Shown: positions 9,966 through 16,961, counted from the stretch's first letter. The stretch is DNA of 17,537 nucleotides from Candidatus Iainarchaeum sp. (GCA_028711485.1 JAQTSF010000005.1:1-17537), one strand, 5' to 3'. The notes: generated from the sequence alone by a model not told the origin. Made by a program: numbers and translations.

Positions 9966-9980
9966 TTTATATTTAAAAAG
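9966..9980 (-). promoter_or_regulatory. Probable 16S rRNA promoter TATA box
   Basis: CTTTTTAAATATAAA on the minus strand (9966-9980) combines a TATA box with an AT-rich flank, preceded by ACC. Transcription would begin near 9942, giving a leader of about 175 nt that contains the processing arm and a small CCTCT/AGAGG hairpin. It lies just after the stop of the fusion gene, so read-through from that gene is also possible. Confidence 0.45.
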
Positions 9981-10001
9981 GTATCTCTTTCATTTTTTTA
10001 T

Positions 10002-11219
10002 TTATTCTCTATTAATTTTCTTTTTTATGAATTCCGGAAGTTCAAAACATGCAAGATGAATTCCTGAATTATAATATTTTAATCCTTTCATTTTTTCTGC
10101 TCTTTTCCTGTTAAAATCATTTATCGGATGATATTTTTTTGAACAAAATGAAAATCCAATTACTCCACTTGGATATGTAGGTATAATAGTGTAATAGTAC
10201 CAATATTTTGGAAATATTTTTGGTATAAAATCAGCCATTTTTTTAATTAAATCCTGATGGTAATACATGGATTCAGATTGCGTTACGAGTATTCCATCAT
10301 CATTTAAAGAATTGAAAATATCTTTATACATCTGTTCTGTGAATAAACATTCCGCAGGACCTATAGGATCAGGAGAATCCACAATTACAATGTCATAATT
10401 TTTATTTTCTTTTATAAATTTTGAACCATCTTCAATGAAAACTTTTACTTTTGGACTTTTGAATCCAGATGCAATTTCAGGAAGATATTTTTTGCTTACT
10501 TTTATAACTTCCTCATCCAGTTCGCATAAATGTATCTCTTCTATTTCATCATATTTCGAAAGTTCTCTTATTATTCCACCATCTCCTCCGCCAATAACCA
10601 ATACTTTTTTTGGATTTGGATGACTATTAACTGCAACATGAGAAATCATTTCATGATATGCAAATTCATCAAATTCTGTTGTCATAACTGCATTGTCCAA
10701 CACAAGCATTTTTCCAAATGATTTTGTTTCAAACATTTGAACATTTTGGTATTTACTTTTATAATCTTCAAGAGTTCTAGTTATTCCAATTTTTAATCCT
10801 CTACCTTTTTCAGCCTCTAATTTTTCTTCAAACCAAGATGCATCAAATTTCCTATAAAATGTATTTTCACTATAAGATTTTGCCTTAAAGAATTTTTGAG
10901 TATAATCAGCTAATTTTTCAGTATTATACGATTTACAGCTAAAAACATCGATATATCCATATCCTGTTTTTCCATCAGGATTAACCCCAAAATGCCCTGT
11001 GATCATTGAAGTTTCTATTAATTGATATACTGTATACCCTTTGAATTTTGGTTCAGCTCCAAAATAAGCAATTTCTACTTCTCCATATCTTTTCATATCT
11101 ATAAGTTCACATAATTCTATTACATATTGTTTTAATTTTTCCCTATTTTCTACTATTTCAGGATCACATTCAAATAAATCCAAAGCAGTTGAAAGTCCCC
11201 ATGCATTTTCTTTTTCCAT
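10002..11219 (-). CDS. Fusion of a SpeD-like pyruvoyl decarboxylase domain with spermidine synthase
   Basis: From the ATG at 11219 the protein has 405 residues. Residues ~5-125 are SpeD-like: NAWGLSTALDLFECDPE, then IETSMITGHFG, then GYGYIDVFSCK. Aligned with SpeD, Ser71 (the pyruvoyl precursor), His76 five residues later and Cys95 are kept. The SES-H-xxIHTWPE pattern is lost: the residue before Ser is Thr, not Glu, and the upstream Ser-His motif is absent. Residues ~130-405 are a canonical spermidine synthase with EFAYHEM, VIGGGDGGIIRE (210 onward), the acidic CELDEEVI, and the catalytic DSPDPIGPA (Asp281, Asp284). SpeD homologues with arginine or ornithine decarboxylase activity are known in bacteria and DPANN archaea, so a decarboxylase feeding its own transferase is plausible but unproven; an inactive or regulatory domain is the alternative. 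ATG 11237 and TTG 11267 are other starts; TATATA at 11246-11251 fits a leaderless start at 11219. Confidence 0.88.
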   Translation of the reverse strand: MEKENAWGLSTALDLFECDPEIVENREKLKQYVIELCELIDMKRYGEVEIAYFGAEPKFKGYTVYQLIETSMITGHFGVNPDGKTGYGYIDVFSCKSYNTEKLADYTQKFFKAKSYSENTFYRKFDASWFEEKLEAEKGRGLKIGITRTLEDYKSKYQNVQMFETKSFGKMLVLDNAVMTTEFDEFAYHEMISHVAVNSHPNPKKVLVIGGGDGGIIRELSKYDEIEEIHLCELDEEVIKVSKKYLPEIASGFKSPKVKVFIEDGSKFIKENKNYDIVIVDSPDPIGPAECLFTEQMYKDIFNSLNDDGILVTQSESMYYHQDLIKKMADFIPKIFPKYWYYYTIIPTYPSGVIGFSFCSKKYHPINDFNRKRAEKMKGLKYYNSGIHLACFELPEFIKKKINRE

Positions 11220-11287
11220 TGTGTTATTCTTTTTCATATTATCACATATATAATTTAGATAATTCAATTGTCTTAATAGAAATAAAC

Positions 11288-11300
11288 ATATATTTATAAA
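11288..11300 (+). promoter_or_regulatory. Probable promoter of the rpl7ae-rps28e-rpl24e-ndk operon
   Basis: CATATATTTATAA contains an archaeal-type TATA box about 55 bases before the rpl7ae ATG. It would give a leader of about 25-30 nt containing the GAGGTG ribosome site at 11340-11345. Confidence 0.45.
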
Positions 11301-11350
11301 ACCTCTTCATAAAACTACTAACTACCGATGATTTAAGATGAGGTGTGAAT

Positions 11351-11770
11351 ATGCCGAGTTATGTAAAGTTTGAAACCCCAGAAGAAGTATCGTCTAAAGT
11401 TTTGGAATTACTTTCCAATGCTAAAGATGGTGGAAGAGTAAGAAAAGGAGTTAATGAAACCACAAAATCTATTGAGAGAAGCATGGCTAAAATAGTTATA
11501 ATTGCAGAAGATGTGGATCCTGAAGAAATTGTAGTTCATATTCCTATGCTTTGCGAGGAAAAAAGAATTCCTTTTGCATATGTAAAAACTAAAGTGGATT
11601 TAGGAAAATCAATAGGACTCAAGGTAGGAACTACTACAGTAGCAATCGAAGATGCTGGTTCTGCTTCAGAATTACTCCAGGACATTTTAAAGAGACTTCC
11701 AACATCAAAACCAGAAGTAAAACCTGTTGAGAAAAAAGAAGAAAAACCAAAAAGAGCTGTAAAGAAATAG
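11351..11770 (+). CDS. rpl7ae: Ribosomal protein L7Ae (also a C/D-box, H/ACA and RNase P component)
   Basis: A 139-residue L7Ae/L30e-fold protein that binds kink-turns in 23S rRNA and, in archaea, guide RNAs and RNase P RNA. Diagnostic segments are [20 protein letters not shown] (kink-turn contact), [38 protein letters not shown] and [11 protein letters not shown]. The lysine-rich C-terminal tail (last ~20 residues) is longer than in many archaeal L7Ae proteins. The ATG at 11351 follows GAGGTG by five bases, so the in-frame GTG at 11345 is not used as start here. It is the first gene of a conserved archaeal operon with S28e, L24e and Ndk. Confidence 0.97.
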   Translation: MPSYVKFETPEEVSSKVLELLSNAKDGGRVRKGVNETTKSIERSMAKIVIIAEDVDPEEIVVHIPMLCEEKRIPFAYVKTKVDLGKSIGLKVGTTTVAIEDAGSASELLQDILKRLPTSKPEVKPVEKKEEKPKRAVKK

Positions 11771-11780
11771 GTGCTTGTAT

Positions 11781-11987
11781 ATGGTCGAAGGATATCCAGC
11801 GAAAATAGTGGAAATAAAAACTAAGACAGGTTCTTGCGGAGAAATTTATCAGGTACTATGCAAAGTTTTGGAAGGACCAGATGCAGGAAAAATATTAACA
11901 AGAAATGTCAAGGGACCTGTAAAAGAAGGCATGATACTCATGCTTTTGGACACTGAAAGAGAAGCAAGAGAAATTAAATCAAGGTGA
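11781..11987 (+). CDS. rps28e: Ribosomal protein S28e
   Basis: A 68-residue OB-fold protein of the small subunit. It shows the family core GYPAKIVEIKTKTGSCGEIY, QVLCKVLEGPDAGKILTRNV, KGPVKEGMILMLLDTEREAR. The C-terminal DTEREAREI is a near-invariant S28e signature. The ATG at 11781 is preceded by AGGTG (11769-11773) overlapping the rpl7ae stop; a TTG two codons earlier is unlikely. The stop lies just ahead of the rpl24e start, indicating coupling. Confidence 0.96.
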   Translation: MVEGYPAKIVEIKTKTGSCGEIYQVLCKVLEGPDAGKILTRNVKGPVKEGMILMLLDTEREAREIKSR

Positions 11988-11992
11988 TATGG

Positions 11993-12199
11993 GTGCCAAA
12001 CTGTTCTTTTTGTAGCGAAACTTTGTTTAAAGGAAGCGGAATACTTTATGTCAAAAGAGATGGCACTCCGGTTTATTTTTGTTCAGGGAAATGCAGAAAA
12101 AATTCTCTTAAATTAAAAAGACAGGGGAGAAAGAAAAAATGGACAAAAACTTTCAAGGAGTATAAAGCTTCAACTGCAAAAAAAGATAACAAAAATTAA
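11993..12199 (+). CDS. rpl24e: Ribosomal protein L24e
   Basis: A 68-residue zinc-binding large-subunit protein. The four zinc cysteines are Cys4, Cys7, Cys30 and Cys34 (NCSFC and FFC-type YFCSGKC), followed by the basic LKLKRQGRKKKWTKTFKEY segment. I place the start at the GTG at 11993, which gives MPNCSFC, the usual beginning, and lies four bases after AGGTGAT (11982-11988). The GTG at 11984, which would overlap the S28e stop, is the alternative. The lysine-rich tail of about a dozen residues is extra. Confidence 0.93.
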   Translation: MPNCSFCSETLFKGSGILYVKRDGTPVYFCSGKCRKNSLKLKRQGRKKKWTKTFKEYKASTAKKDNKN

Positions 12200-12226
12200 T
12201 TTTTTATTTTTATTTAGGGGATAAAA

Positions 12227-12688
12227 ATGACAAAAGAAAAAACTTTAATTTTATTAAAACCCGATGCTGTGCAAAGAGGCTATATCGGAAATATTGTCTC
12301 ACGTTTTGAAAATAAAGGATTAAAGATTGTAGGAATGAAGATGATTCATATTACTTCTTCTCTTTCAAAAGAACATTATGCTCATCTTGTTTCAAAACCT
12401 TTTTACTCTGATCTTGAAAAATTTATAACTTCCTGCCCTGTTGTTGCTATGGTTTTAGAAGGAAAAGAAGCAGTTGAAGTTGTCAGGAATATTTGTGGTC
12501 CGACAAATGCCAGAAAAGCACTTGCAGGAACTATTCGTGGAGATCTTTCAAACAGCACTTCAAGAAATGTAATACACGCAAGTGATTCAAAAGAAACAGC
12601 AGAAAAAGAAATCCCACGGTTCTTTAAAAAAGAAGAACTTTTTGATTACAAATTAAACGAATACTATTTTTATGCATCAGATGAATAA
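12227..12688 (+). CDS. ndk: Nucleoside diphosphate kinase
   Basis: A 153-residue Ndk that equilibrates NTP and dNTP pools by a phosphohistidine mechanism. It starts TLILLKPDAVQRGYIGNIVSRFENKGLKIVGMKM and contains the active-site signature NVIHASDS with phosphorylated His117, the ATP-binding RGD-containing GTIRGDLS, and GPTNARKALAG. The length is typical. AGGGGAT (12216-12222) precedes the ATG. It closes the L7Ae-S28e-L24e-Ndk operon common in archaea; the infB/IF2 gene often found next is absent. Confidence 0.97.
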   Translation: MTKEKTLILLKPDAVQRGYIGNIVSRFENKGLKIVGMKMIHITSSLSKEHYAHLVSKPFYSDLEKFITSCPVVAMVLEGKEAVEVVRNICGPTNARKALAGTIRGDLSNSTSRNVIHASDSKETAEKEIPRFFKKEELFDYKLNEYYFYASDE

Positions 12689-12710
12689 AAATAAAAAAAT
12701 TTATTTTTTT
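12687..12710. terminator. Bidirectional AT hairpin between ndk and the unknown gene
   Basis: An A-rich arm (AAAATAAA, 12688-12695) and its complement (TTTATTTT, 12700-12707) form a small stem followed by T-runs on either strand. The convergent genes end on each side of it, so it can serve both. Confidence 0.4.
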
Positions 12711-13332
12711 AACAACCTCCATTAATTGTCATACCCATAATCATTCCTCCTGCCATCCATGTATTTACTACTCCTCTTGATTCAGGTACATTTGAATATA
12801 ACATATTAACAAGTTGATCTGCTTGTTCCTCTTTTCTATGTTTGTATAATATGCCTCTTGCATTATCCACTATGGCAACAACATCCTCTGTTTTCAATCC
12901 ACTGCTATTTTTGAGTTTTCCAAGAATTGCTTTTTTTGCCTTTACATACACTGATTTTAGATTTGGTTGGGATGTTCCTTCACATTTTCTTATTGCTCTT
13001 CTTAATCTTCTTGCTAATTTGGAATGTTCCTGTGAAGGAGGAGAAACAATGGGTTTATGCGATTCGTAATAATCTTGCATACTTCCATCTAATGGACAAC
13101 ATCCATTGGAACCAATGGAAATTCCCTTTCCTTTGCTTTCTAATTCTTTTAATACTGCTTTAGCAGTACACAACATTTGGATTCCTGCATATCCTCCCAA
13201 ATCTAGCAATTTGATTAATCCCTTTGCATCCCGAATGTCAGAACTCATAGCTCTTTCCCCATATCTTCTCCAAGCGTTTGTTCTCTCTTTAGCAGCCGCT
13301 ACCATAGGAACCCCGGTTTTTAATTTGGACAT
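12709..13332 (-). CDS. Unrecognised basic protein with conserved-looking cysteines
   Basis: I do not recognise this 207-residue family. The frame is well supported: the ATG follows AGGTGA by four bases and lies four bases after the stop of the small HTH gene, so the two form an operon. The protein is soluble, mixed alpha, and rich in Lys/Arg (KLARRLRRAIRKCEG, SVYVKAKKAILGKLKNSS). Cysteines are at 55, 78, 79, 117 and 207. A CCPLDGS turn near 78 follows the glycine-rich GKGISIGSNG. The C-terminus is unusual: WMAGGMIMGMTINGGC, ending in Gly-Gly-Cys. There is no transmembrane segment or signal peptide, and no nuclease, transposase or toxin motif is evident. A C-terminal cysteine could anchor a thiol or metal, but this is speculation. 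Confidence 0.7.
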   Translation of the reverse strand: MSKLKTGVPMVAAAKERTNAWRRYGERAMSSDIRDAKGLIKLLDLGGYAGIQMLCTAKAVLKELESKGKGISIGSNGCCPLDGSMQDYYESHKPIVSPPSQEHSKLARRLRRAIRKCEGTSQPNLKSVYVKAKKAILGKLKNSSGLKTEDVVAIVDNARGILYKHRKEEQADQLVNMLYSNVPESRGVVNTWMAGGMIMGMTINGGC

Positions 13333-13336
13333 GTTT

Positions 13337-13549
13337 TCACCTGAGCGAATATATTCTTTCAGCTATATGCTGCGGGATTTTTTCTCTATGGATTTCTCTC
13401 CATACAGTCATGGTTGAGATTCCGGTGTAATTAGCTATTTTTCTTAAACCTATATTTCTATTCCAATATAATTCCAAAATTAGATTTTTTATTTCTTCAT
13501 TTACTACTCTAGCCCTTCCTTTTCTTTCCTCTCTTAAAAGAGACACCAC
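13337..13549 (-). CDS. Small helix-turn-helix protein, start frame uncertain
   Basis: A 70-residue frame with a clear HTH: NIGLRKIANYTGISTMTVWREIHREK, resembling resolvase/transposase-type and sigma-like HTHs in which the recognition helix is STMTVWREI. It has no catalytic domain and probably acts as a regulator. The only in-frame starts at the 5' end are GTG codons (13549, 13546). A much better start lies upstream but out of frame: ATG at 13567-13569 preceded by GAGGTGA (13574-13580). Translation from that ATG stops after 11 codons. A -1 slip on AAA-AAC or one extra A in the A-run would join the two frames. The downstream 207-residue gene follows four bases after the stop. A related HTH is encoded divergently at 13729. 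Confidence 0.65.
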   Translation of the reverse strand: MVSLLREERKGRARVVNEEIKNLILELYWNRNIGLRKIANYTGISTMTVWREIHREKIPQHIAERIYSLR

Positions 13550-13728
13550 CCGTTTTTATTTTTTTTCATATTTTCACCTCAATTTTTTATTTCACGATAG
13601 CTTCTTAGCTGATCGTTCTGTTTTTATTTAGAGTTAAGAAATATTTTTAAAGAGATGTACCAATTCCACCCGTTACACCTGTTTTTATATTTTTTGCACC
13701 TAAATACTATTGATAAGAAGGTGAAATT
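13546..13728. promoter_or_regulatory. Divergent promoter region with repeated motifs between the two HTH genes
   Basis: CCACCCGTT occurs at 13546-13554 and 13666-13674. A motif of the form C(C/T)GTTTTTAT(T/A)T occurs at 13550-13561, 13618-13629 and 13679-13690. TATTTTTAAAG near 13642 is a TATA candidate for the rightward gene. The repeats could be binding sites for the HTH proteins on either side; that is inference. Confidence 0.4.
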
Positions 13729-13963
13729 ATGAAACAAGAAAATAAAATTGTGGAAAATCTTTTTTTCAATAGGCTAGGAATAAAACTTTCTTATCGCTGG
13801 CACTGCGTTGCTTAATTCTAAAATAGATTCAAAACTATTTACCAAAATTGCTTATCTCTACTTTATAGAAAGATTAAGCATGCGTAAAATTGCAAATATG
13901 CTTGGATTATCTCACATGTGTGTATATCGAGCATTAAATAGGTGTTATTATGAAAGATACTAA
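13729..13963 (+). pseudogene. Second small HTH gene, frameshifted
   Basis: An ATG at 13729 with a good ribosome site (AAGGTGA, 13718-13724) opens a 28-codon frame that stops at 13813-13815. A second frame, open from just after 13781, encodes IAGTALLNSKIDSKLFTKIA and then YLYFIERLSMRKIANMLG with [11 protein letters not shown], an HTH like that of the gene at 13337 (shared pattern RKIAN..G.S.M.V.R...R). Removing one base near the AAAA run at about 13781-13784 would join them into a protein of about 77 residues. The HTH frame ends at 13963, overlapping the trpB2 start at 13950 by 14 bases. It is either a recent pseudogene, a gene read from an internal TTG (13808), or a product of frameshifting or a sequence error. 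Its overlap with trpB2 suggests it once regulated or was coupled to it. Confidence 0.6.
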
Positions 13964-15224
13964 AGTAATATTAGATGAAAATGAGATTCCAAAATATTTT
14001 TACAACATCCTTCCAGATCTTCCGGAACCTTTAGCCCCTCCGTTAAATCCTTTAACGCAAGAACCCATCTCTCCAAAAGATTTAGAAGTTATTTTTCCAA
14101 AAGAATTAATTCGTCAGGAAATGTCTGAAGAACATAAAATAAAAATTCCGGATGAAGTTTTAGATGCTTTAATTAGAATGGGCCGTCCTAGTCCTTTATT
14201 CAGAGCAACTAATTTGGAAAAATTTCTAAAAACCCCTGCTAAAATTTATTTTAAGCATGAAGGATTAAATCCATGCGGTTCGCATAAACCTAATACTGCA
14301 ATTGCTCAGGCATATTACAATGCAAAAGAAGGCACCGAAGTTTTATCTACTGAAACCGGTGCAGGCCAATGGGGATCTGCACTATCCTATTCTTGTTTAT
14401 TCTTTGGATTAAAATGCAAGGTATTTATGGTTAGGATTAGTTTTGATCAAAAACCTTATCGAAAGGTAATTATGAATACTTATGGTGCTGAGGTTTATGC
14501 TTCTCCCAGCACAGAAACTGATTATGGTCGTACTGTTTTAAAAAGATCTCCTGAAACTCCGGGTAGTTTAGGAATTGCAATAAGTGAAGCAATAGAGATT
14601 GCAGCAAAAAATGAAAATACAAAATATGCACTAGGAAGTGTTTTGAATCATGTAATGCTTCATCAAACTATTATCGGTCAGGAAGTTCAAAAACAATTGA
14701 ATATGATTGAAGAAACCCCAGATATTTTGATAGGTTGTGTTGGAGGGGGAAGCAATTTTGCAGGTTTTTCTTTTCCTTTTATTAAAGATAAAATACAAGG
14801 AAATTTAAATGCAGAATTTATAGCAGTTGAACCAACATCTTGTCCTACCTTGACTGAAGGAAAATATATTTATGATCATGGGGATAGTGCTGGAATGACT
14901 CCTTTATTGAAGATGTACTCTCTTGGAAAAGATTTTATCCCACCTTCAATTCATGCAGGCGGACTTAGATATCATGGAATGGCTCCAACAATTTCCTTAT
15001 TAGCAAAACATAAACTGATAACTCCGGAAGCATATACTCAGGAAGAGATTTTTGATGCTGCCAAAGTTTTTGCAAAAACTGAGGGAATAATTCCTGCTCC
15101 AGAATCTGCCCACGCGATTAAATCTGCGATAGTTCATGCACTAAAATGTAGAAAAAATAATGAATCAAAAACTATTGTATTTAATTTAAGCGGACACGGT
15201 TTATTGGATTTGGGGGCATATTGA
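13950..15224 (+). CDS. trpB2: Tryptophan synthase beta chain, TrpB2 type
   Basis: A 424-residue PLP enzyme that joins indole (or indole from a TrpA partner) to serine. TrpB2 membership shows in the long N-terminus with [14 protein letters not shown] and in [22 protein letters not shown]. Catalytic features: the PLP lysine Lys113 in [11 protein letters not shown], Glu135 in [14 protein letters not shown], the phosphate-binding loop [11 protein letters not shown] (265-269), and the C-terminal NLSGHG (414-417). No trpA or other trp gene is in the window, which fits the view that TrpB2 can act alone, for example in indole salvage. The ATG follows GGTG at 13941-13944 and overlaps the end of the HTH frame. 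A TrpB-like serine/threonine deaminase-type activity is the alternative role. Confidence 0.93.
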   Translation: MKDTKVILDENEIPKYFYNILPDLPEPLAPPLNPLTQEPISPKDLEVIFPKELIRQEMSEEHKIKIPDEVLDALIRMGRPSPLFRATNLEKFLKTPAKIYFKHEGLNPCGSHKPNTAIAQAYYNAKEGTEVLSTETGAGQWGSALSYSCLFFGLKCKVFMVRISFDQKPYRKVIMNTYGAEVYASPSTETDYGRTVLKRSPETPGSLGIAISEAIEIAAKNENTKYALGSVLNHVMLHQTIIGQEVQKQLNMIEETPDILIGCVGGGSNFAGFSFPFIKDKIQGNLNAEFIAVEPTSCPTLTEGKYIYDHGDSAGMTPLLKMYSLGKDFIPPSIHAGGLRYHGMAPTISLLAKHKLITPEAYTQEEIFDAAKVFAKTEGIIPAPESAHAIKSAIVHALKCRKNNESKTIVFNLSGHGLLDLGAY

Positions 15225-15314
15225 TTTTTTTGAATATGCTTGCTGGCAGTTATTAAAGAACATATCAATTGCGGATTTTTTGTTAAGTCTTTTAGTTTGT
15301 TGAAATAAAAAGAT

Positions 15315-15435
15315 CGCCAAGAGCAGGATTTGAACCTGCAATCCCAAAGGGACATGCTTTTTGGTAATCCAATTTTCCAGGCTTACGCTTCTTTTTTATA
15401 AGAATATGCGCGCTACCGGATTACGCGACCTTGGC
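15315..15435 (-). tRNA. tRNA-Ser(GGA) with two introns
   Basis: The minus strand folds as a class II tRNA: acceptor GCCAAGG/TCTTGGC, T8, D-stem GCGT/GCGC with AATCCGGTA loop, a variable arm TCCC-TTT-GGGA, T-arm GCAGG-TTCAAAT-CCTGC and discriminator G73, as in serine tRNAs. CCA is not encoded. The anticodon arm only closes after removing two introns: 15383-15405 (23 nt, between positions 29 and 30) and 15359-15374 (16 nt, at 37/38). Splicing gives CATGC-CTGGAAA-GCATG, anticodon GGA (15378-15376), and an 82-nt tRNA. Intron 1 forms a good bulge-helix-bulge: GCGC/GCGT central helix, bulges ATA and AAG, inner stem TTCTT/AAGAA. Intron 2 has three of four central pairs (TGG/CCA). A T-run (15304-15312) follows the 3' end. 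Confidence 0.88.
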
Positions 15436-15497
15436 GTGAGTGTAACGAACGCCGAGATCTGATAAACGGAACACTGTTCAGCAGGACCTTGGCGTGA
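15427..15497. repeat. 13-bp direct repeat of the tRNA-Ser 5' end
   Basis: GACCTTGGCGTGA at 15427-15439 covers the first nine bases of tRNA-Ser and four bases of its leader. An identical copy lies at 15485-15497, 58 bp away in the upstream leader. The intervening 45 bases match nothing I recognise. It could be a duplication scar or a remnant of an integration site. Confidence 0.6.
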
Positions 15498-15525
15498 AAA
15501 TAAAAAGCTAGAATTCTCTAGCTTT
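15498..15525 (-). terminator. Hairpin with T-run downstream of thyX, overlapping the tRNA-Ser promoter zone
   Basis: On the minus strand AAAGCTAGA and TCTAGCTTT form a perfect 9-bp stem with a 4-nt loop (15504-15525), followed by TTATTTT. It lies 39 bases after the thyX stop. The same T-rich stretch (CTTTTTATTTTC) could act as the TATA element for tRNA-Ser, whose leader starts about 25 bases further on. Confidence 0.6.
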
Positions 15526-15563
15526 CAAATCTGTGTGAACAAAGTTCATATCTCTCAAAGTCC

Positions 15564-16931
15564 TCAATATTCTCGGGCTTTAAGATATTTTACTAATAAG
15601 GGGTGAACTCTTTTTAATTCTTCCAGCATACCCTCAGCAATAGGTCTTATAGTAAAATGAGCCATTGGACTTGCTCTTAATTTAATAAAATGATACAATT
15701 CTCTTAAATTCATTTGTGCTAATGTTCTTCTTTTATGTGCATTTGTACATATATAAGATGCCTCATAAGGATATTTTATTTTTAATTTATTATAAGTTTC
15801 TGAAGATTTTTTCATAGCGTTTTCAAAAATTTCCTTTAATCCTGCTTTTTCAAAATCTTCAGGCATATAATAACCTAAATCTACTCCTATTTTTTGCATG
15901 CTCATTGTGCACATTCTATGTCTTTTGAAATCATAGTATGCTCCAAAATCCATAACAGTATCAAAAGTATAATTGATATATTCCAATTCTCTTATCGGTC
16001 TGTCAAATTTTCCTTTTTCTCCTATTGCAATGTCTACTATTTTTTCTTTTTCTTCTTTACTCATATTTTTTGCTTTTTCCTTTGCTTTTGAATAACTTAC
16101 TCCAGTTGTTTTATATATTATTGATGTAATTAATTTTTCTTCTGCATCTTCATCATATTCAACCAATTTTACTCCTGCATTTCCCTCTTCTTTTTCAAAA
16201 TTATAAAATTCTTTTTCAAGTTTTTCATAGATAGAAGACAAGTATTCGCTTTTATTTGCATATTTTATCAAAGTAGGTGTTTCTTTTTTTGCTTTTTCCT
16301 TTATTTCTTCTGCAATTAGTTTTACTTCTGGAAGATTATTTGAAAACATTTTTGCAAGCATATGTTCCAAAGATCTTGCATTTATAGTAATTCCTACATT
16401 TGCATAAGTTGATAATGGCAGAAGAAATCTTGCATGGTCTATTGCCTTTAATTTTACTTCCATTTCTCTTTTTTTAGGATTTTCTTTATCTTCAGGTTCG
16501 GTTTTGTTATAATATTCAGTTAATTTTTCTATTGATTTATTATAAGCATCAAATAATACCTCTATTGTTTCCAAATACTCTTTTTTTGATTCTTCATCAA
16601 ATTCAGGAGTATATGCTAAGTCTTTTGTAATTATCTGATACCTTGTTGATTTTTCTGTATAAGAAGATAATCTGGTGCTTTCAAGAACATCTATCGCCAA
16701 TCTAGAAGCATTTTCCACTGCAAGATGTAAAATTGCATGTTCGGCAACAGAAGAATGTCCATATCCAACAACCCATTTTTCATGGAACTGTGAACTTTTT
16801 GCTTCATCTAATTCTTTTGCTATTTGATCAAAAGGTTCAGGACTTCTCGAGGTTTTTGCAAATGCTACAGCTATTAACTCTTCGGAATAATTAGATAGAG
16901 TATATACTCTTAATTTTGGATTATTAACCAT
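15564..16931 (-). CDS. Tandem-domain ThyX-like flavin-dependent thymidylate synthase
   Basis: A 455-residue protein, about twice a single ThyX, with two homologous halves. Classic ThyX methylates dUMP with FAD and methylene-tetrahydrofolate and carries RHRxxSxNExSxRY. The N-terminal half has GHSSVAEHA, then STRLSSYTEKSTRYQ where the second part of the motif (S, E, S, RY) is kept but RHR reads STR; ARFLLPLSTYANVGITINAR and SLEHMLAKM follow. The C-terminal half has KRHRMCTMSMQKIG, keeping RHR but not the rest, then RRTLAQMNLRELYHFIKLRA and AHFTIRPIAEGM, the usual C-terminal ThyX signature. A charged linker of ~120 residues lies between. Two-domain ThyX relatives occur in other genomes, and activity is not settled by sequence alone. 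No thyA is in the window. The gene is divergent from tRNA-Cys and shares its promoter region. Confidence 0.85.
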   Translation of the reverse strand: MVNNPKLRVYTLSNYSEELIAVAFAKTSRSPEPFDQIAKELDEAKSSQFHEKWVVGYGHSSVAEHAILHLAVENASRLAIDVLESTRLSSYTEKSTRYQIITKDLAYTPEFDEESKKEYLETIEVLFDAYNKSIEKLTEYYNKTEPEDKENPKKREMEVKLKAIDHARFLLPLSTYANVGITINARSLEHMLAKMFSNNLPEVKLIAEEIKEKAKKETPTLIKYANKSEYLSSIYEKLEKEFYNFEKEEGNAGVKLVEYDEDAEEKLITSIIYKTTGVSYSKAKEKAKNMSKEEKEKIVDIAIGEKGKFDRPIRELEYINYTFDTVMDFGAYYDFKRHRMCTMSMQKIGVDLGYYMPEDFEKAGLKEIFENAMKKSSETYNKLKIKYPYEASYICTNAHKRRTLAQMNLRELYHFIKLRASPMAHFTIRPIAEGMLEELKRVHPLLVKYLKAREY

Positions 16932-16961
16932 AAGAATCTAATTCATTTTACAGGAAAACCC

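Noticed and set aside
15134..15355. Minus-strand frame overlapping trpB2 and tRNA-Ser
   Set aside because: It overlaps a conserved CDS and a tRNA, and its composition is not protein-like.
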